From Rhynchopus sp. YZ270_cl-10 (Eukaryota > Euglenozoa > Diplonemea > Diplonemida > Diplonemidae), in assembly GCA_964035575.1 (NCBI GenBank), contig OZ037858.1:1488001-1552000 (forward strand): 64,000 nucleotides of DNA, written 5' to 3'. The translations under genes were made by a program, and so were the position numbers. This document shows, piece after piece, positions 60,215-64,000 of this stretch. The first letter of the stretch is position 1. Every line of letters starts with the position of its first letter. The notes below the pieces were generated by a model, which searched no databases, was not told the origin of the DNA, and saw only the letters and a program-made list of their open reading frames with translations.

Positions 60215-63200
60215 ATGGAAACCGTACACGATGAAAAAGAAGAAGACTTTAGGGCGGATGCTGACGTGGCGGGACGTGGCACCGCACCCGAGCCTGCCAC
60301 ACGCACGTCTCTGAAGTTCTACCACGCGATGGGCTTTGGTGGGGTGGGGAACGACCAGGAGCCGCCAAGCAGGAACATTGCGGACCACCTGAACGACGAC
60401 AGCCTTGTGTACCTTGCGGGCAAGCACGTGGCGGTGTACTCGTACGAGACGCAGAAGTCGCACCGCTTCATCCTTAAGAACCCCAAGACGTCACGCATCG
60501 TCGCCTTCTGTGTCTCCCCAAACAGACGCTACGTCGCACTCTCCGAGATCCTCGTGCCCGAGCCCAACGGCGGCATCCAGGTCTCTGTGTACAACTTCAA
60601 CACCGCCTCCAAAGTGCGAGAGCTAGGTCGCAGCCGCTTCCCAAGCAACTCAGAAGGGACGCAGCCCGTCGTGGTCGGGCTTGACTTCTCTCGCGACAAC
60701 AAGTACCTCGCCACCGTCACGAGTCCTCCAAACCCACACATCTACCTGTGGCAGCTCGACAAGCAGAGGCTCGCTGGGATGGCAGAAGTGACACACCGTG
60801 TGACGCAGATTAGTGTGAGCCCCTGGGCACATTGGGAGTTGTGTACGACAGGCACGTCGATGCTGAAGCTCTGGCGTGCACAGGGCAACCAGCTCAAGGC
60901 GACAGACCCGCTGGCTGGGTGCAGCACTCCGTACAAGTTCTCCTGCCACTCGTGGTTTGACAGCGAGAAGCTTGTCGTCGGCACAGAGGAGGGCGACATT
61001 CTTGTCATTGAGAACCAAGAGCTCAAAAAGGTGATGCCTGCAGTGCACGGGCCTGGGAGAGGTATCACATGCATATGTACTGTGAGTCGTGGCTTCGTAG
61101 CTGGCGGGGACGAAGCTGTGCTTTCACTGTTCGAGAGAACGTACGACTCTGAGTACTTCAAATGCTTCAAAATCATGCATACTCCTGACCGTTTCCTTAC
61201 GAACCCAAAAATCAAAGTGTTGGACGTGACGATCAACCCTGGCGAGGAGAGTGCCATTTGCTGCTACGAGAATAACGAGGTATGTTTGCACATTTCATGC
61301 ACACTTTTGACACGTTTTTTTTTCTTCAGATCCTGCAAATTAGTCTGAACCAAATCGAACACCTAGAAGACAAGCAGGACAAGCACAATGTGTTCAAACG
61401 TCTTCCGATCGGCTTTCACAGCGACACTGTCACTGGCGCTGATGTCTGCGTCCAGAAGAGTGTTCTTGTGACGTCCTCGGTGGACAGACACATTCGTGTG
61501 TGGAACTTTATCAAGAAGACAATTGAGATTGACAAGAAGTTTGACGAAGACGTGCTGAGTGTTGCGATACACCCTTCTGGATACATCCTTGTTGCAGGGT
61601 TCAGGTTCAAGCTGTGTGTGTTCGTGGTGCTGGCAAACGACCTGCAGCTGTGTCACGACTTCCCGAACATTAAGCAGTGCCGTGAGGTGCGCTTCAGCCA
61701 GGGTGGACAGTACTTCGCTGCAGTGGGGAACCCGTGGAGCAGGATTGTGGTCGTCAACTCGTACACGATGCAGCCGTTGGGTAGTGGCGACAACCCAAAC
61801 GGCGTGCCGTTGACAGGACATTCTGCATCTGTGCAGTCGATCTGCTGGTCGAACACAGACCAGCAGCTCATCTCTGCAGGCAGCGAAGGTGCGATCTACG
61901 AATGGCGCATCAGCGAAAACGGCGGCAAGCGCAACGAACTGAACGAGTCTGTCATCAAGAGCGTGAGCTACCAATGCATCCGCTACGACGACGACAGCCA
62001 GATGCTTGTCGCGCTAGGCTCGCATAAGCCGAACAGTACGGACAGGAGTGATGCAGGCTCGGACAACGACACAACACTGCGCACGATGCGCTTCACCATG
62101 GAGTACCCAGCCAAGGCACCGCAACGTGTCCTGTCAAAGCCGATCCGCATCCCTTCGCAGCCCTCCGACAAGAGCTCCAAGCAGCCACGTGTCATGCGCT
62201 CCTGCCAGACTGCCATCTCGCCTCTCGCACAGACGCTCTTCGTCGGCACCACTGAAGGCCAGCTGTGGCTCTACGAGTGGCCCCCAAGCGACCAGAAGGC
62301 CACACCCGAGCCGTACTCGAAGCTGGAGGTGCACCAAGGCGAGATCCTCTTTGTGGTGCTGAGCCTTGACGAGCGCCACCTCTTCACGATAGGTGCGGAG
62401 GACAAATGTCTGTTTATGTTCAACGTCGACATTGTGTCGGATGGGCGTCCTGTGTCGCGCAAGCCTTACCCTTATGCGGCGTTTGACAATGTTGCGTTCA
62501 TCTCGCAGCAGGAGTTTGACGAGCGTGCGCGCATCATCACTGAGTTGTCGAGTCACAACGAGGAGTTGATCCGGAGGCAGCAGGCTGAGATCGAGGCGCT
62601 CAACTTTGCGAACCAGCGTGAGCTGGAGCAGGTGGAGGGCGAGACTGTGGAGGAGCTGAACAGCATGCGGCGTGCGATGGAGGAAAGCATTGCTGAGGCG
62701 GAGGAAGCTAAGGAGCAGGCGCAGCGCCACGAGCAGGGCATGACAGAAGCACACATGAAGACTGCTGAGGAGCTGGAGGCTCTGCACACGAAGCGCATCG
62801 ACGAGCTGGAGAAGCGCCACCGCCATCTTGCAGACGACAAGGACGACCTTGTCATCCGCTACGAAAACAAACTCCACAAGCTGCGCGCGGACATTGAGGG
62901 CGAGAAGAAGCAGCTAGAGATGCAGTACAAGGAGACAGAGCAGGTACGCCACCACACCACAGCTACCCACTTGGGTCGCCTCTTGCCCCACCCCCTTGGC
63001 AATTTGACAATGCAACATCAACGCATTTGACCACCTTTTTATTCGCCCTGCACAACGTTGTGAATCACCCCACCGATATCCACCCCCACCGCTACAGAAG
63101 CTCGCAGGCGACGTGGAGCAACTCAGACGCGAAATACGCGAACTCTACAAAAGCATCAACGGCATGGTGGATACCACGGTATGCATCACCCCACCATGTG

Positions 63201-64000
63201 TCCTACCTACCCCACCTACCCCACCACCCTACAGATACATGACTACATAATCGAGCTCGACGGCGGCCCAGGTGTTGAAGGTCTGCACGAGAAGTGGAAA
63301 GCTATTCTCGCAGCTAAAGAGAGCCAATGCTCGCAGTCGAAGACGAACACTGCACTCTTCAAGACTAGACGTGAGAAGCACAAGAAAGAGGTATGCTGCT
63401 GTTGTCAAACCCCCACACACCACACACACGCCTCATGCAGATTGAAGAGCTGGAGCAGCAGATCGAGCGTCGGAAAGAACAAGAACGCCTTCTCATTCAA
63501 AAGTCGCAGGAGCACCTGAAGTCGAATGAATCGCTGAAGGCTGAGATCGCACAGCGCAACGACACTATCAGTGCCTCAGAACGGCGCATCCTGGAGCTCA
63601 AAAAGCAGACTGCTGAGCTAGAAAAGCTGCGATACGTGTTGACGTTTAAGTTTAGTGAACTGCGGAAGGAGGTTGCGCCGAAGGAGGAGAAGATCAAAGA
63701 GATGAACGAAAGCATCCAAGACATGGACCTTGACCTCGAGCGCATTGGCATCGAGCGTGACAACCTGCAGCAGCTGCTCTCCGAGAAGGACAGCCGCATC
63801 CAGAGTCTGATGAGCAGTCTCGCAAACCACAACAAAATCCTCGACGACAAAGAGCGCTCGACAGAGCAGCTCCTTCGCGAGCTCATCAACCTCGTTGCAG
63901 AGATGGACGGCAGCAACCTGCGTGAGTGTCTTCTCGAGATGGTGAACCGCTATTCAATAAAGTACGAAGAAGACGTCGGTGCCTCCTACGAGAAGGAAAA
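60215..64000 (+). CDS. CFAP57: CFAP57 (WDR65) cilia- and flagella-associated WD-repeat protein, 3' partial
   Basis: Inferred exons 60215-61279, 61330-62943, 63098-63178, 63235-63390 and 63441 to beyond the window; all junctions are phase 0 and leave an open frame of over 1150 residues. Residues about 60-760 are WD40 repeats (for example SVDRHIRVWNF, GSEGAIYEWRI, HQGEILFVVLS). The rest is long coiled coil, including LEKLRYVLTFKFSELRKEV and the following PKEEKIKEMNESIQDMD, which closely resemble the diagnostic CFAP57 coiled-coil block. CFAP57 sits at the base of inner dynein arms in the axoneme and is needed for normal ciliary waveform, so the organism is expected to have a motile flagellum. 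The ATG at 60215 was chosen because it follows an acceptor-like ACACAACAG; an upstream in-frame ATG at 60044 would add 57 unconvincing residues. The C-terminus lies outside the window. Confidence 0.92.

Overview
The window comes from a nuclear genome of a flagellated, intron-bearing protist. Evidence: a motile-cilium gene (CFAP57), GT-AG introns of mostly 44-154 bases (nine of the twelve inferred start GTATG), a truncated LINE, a Tc1/mariner transposon, and A/T-homopolymer-rich spacers between G+C-richer genes. I cannot name the species. All ten host genes lie on the + strand, and most have a pyrimidine tract plus AG shortly before the start codon. This would fit polycistronic transcription with trans-splicing (for example euglenozoans or dinoflagellate relatives), but no spliced-leader gene is seen, so it is an inference only.

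Layout. 1-1542: 3' part of an animal-type transglutaminase with the Cys-His-Asp triad. 2943-6230: protein with a ZZ-like zinc finger, an R-S-E ADP-ribosyltransferase-like domain and a Gln-rich tail. 6665-7486: F-box-like protein. 7651-7737: small palindromic insertion. 7789-8316: gluconokinase. 8788-15101: nine-exon kinesin-like protein with a degenerate motor, a WW domain and a long coiled coil; its third intron holds a 5'-truncated LINE (about 11131-13553) inserted at a (CA)n tract. 15102-16688: A/T-rich spacer. 16689-18101: apparently intact DD37E Tc1/mariner element. 18542-51649: one uninterrupted reading frame for an 11,035-residue protein. 52796-54241 and 54395-55174: two unknown proteins. 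56280-58952: VPS51 fused to a protein kinase. 59137-59733: small secreted discoidin-like protein. 60215-64000: 5' part of CFAP57, five exons.

The giant protein dominates the window. Residues about 200-7200 carry one module family with the signature EPxWAxxLRxD plus an acidic ER.aL..L helix. Residues about 7100-10800 carry a second family built on an aQQ.li.eL heptad-like motif. Both have expanded recently into long near-identical arrays (12 copies of one block, 10 of another, including a 945-bp tandem duplication that looks identical by eye). The likely role is structural or cytoskeletal, by analogy only.

Functionally the set is mixed: axoneme (CFAP57), possibly cytoskeleton (kinesin-like, giant coiled coil), membrane traffic (VPS51-kinase), metabolism (gluconokinase) and protein modification (transglutaminase, ADP-ribosyltransferase, F-box). 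There is no sign of an operon-like pathway. The most novel items are the VPS51-kinase fusion, the giant two-family modular protein, and the LINE captured in a microsatellite inside an intron.
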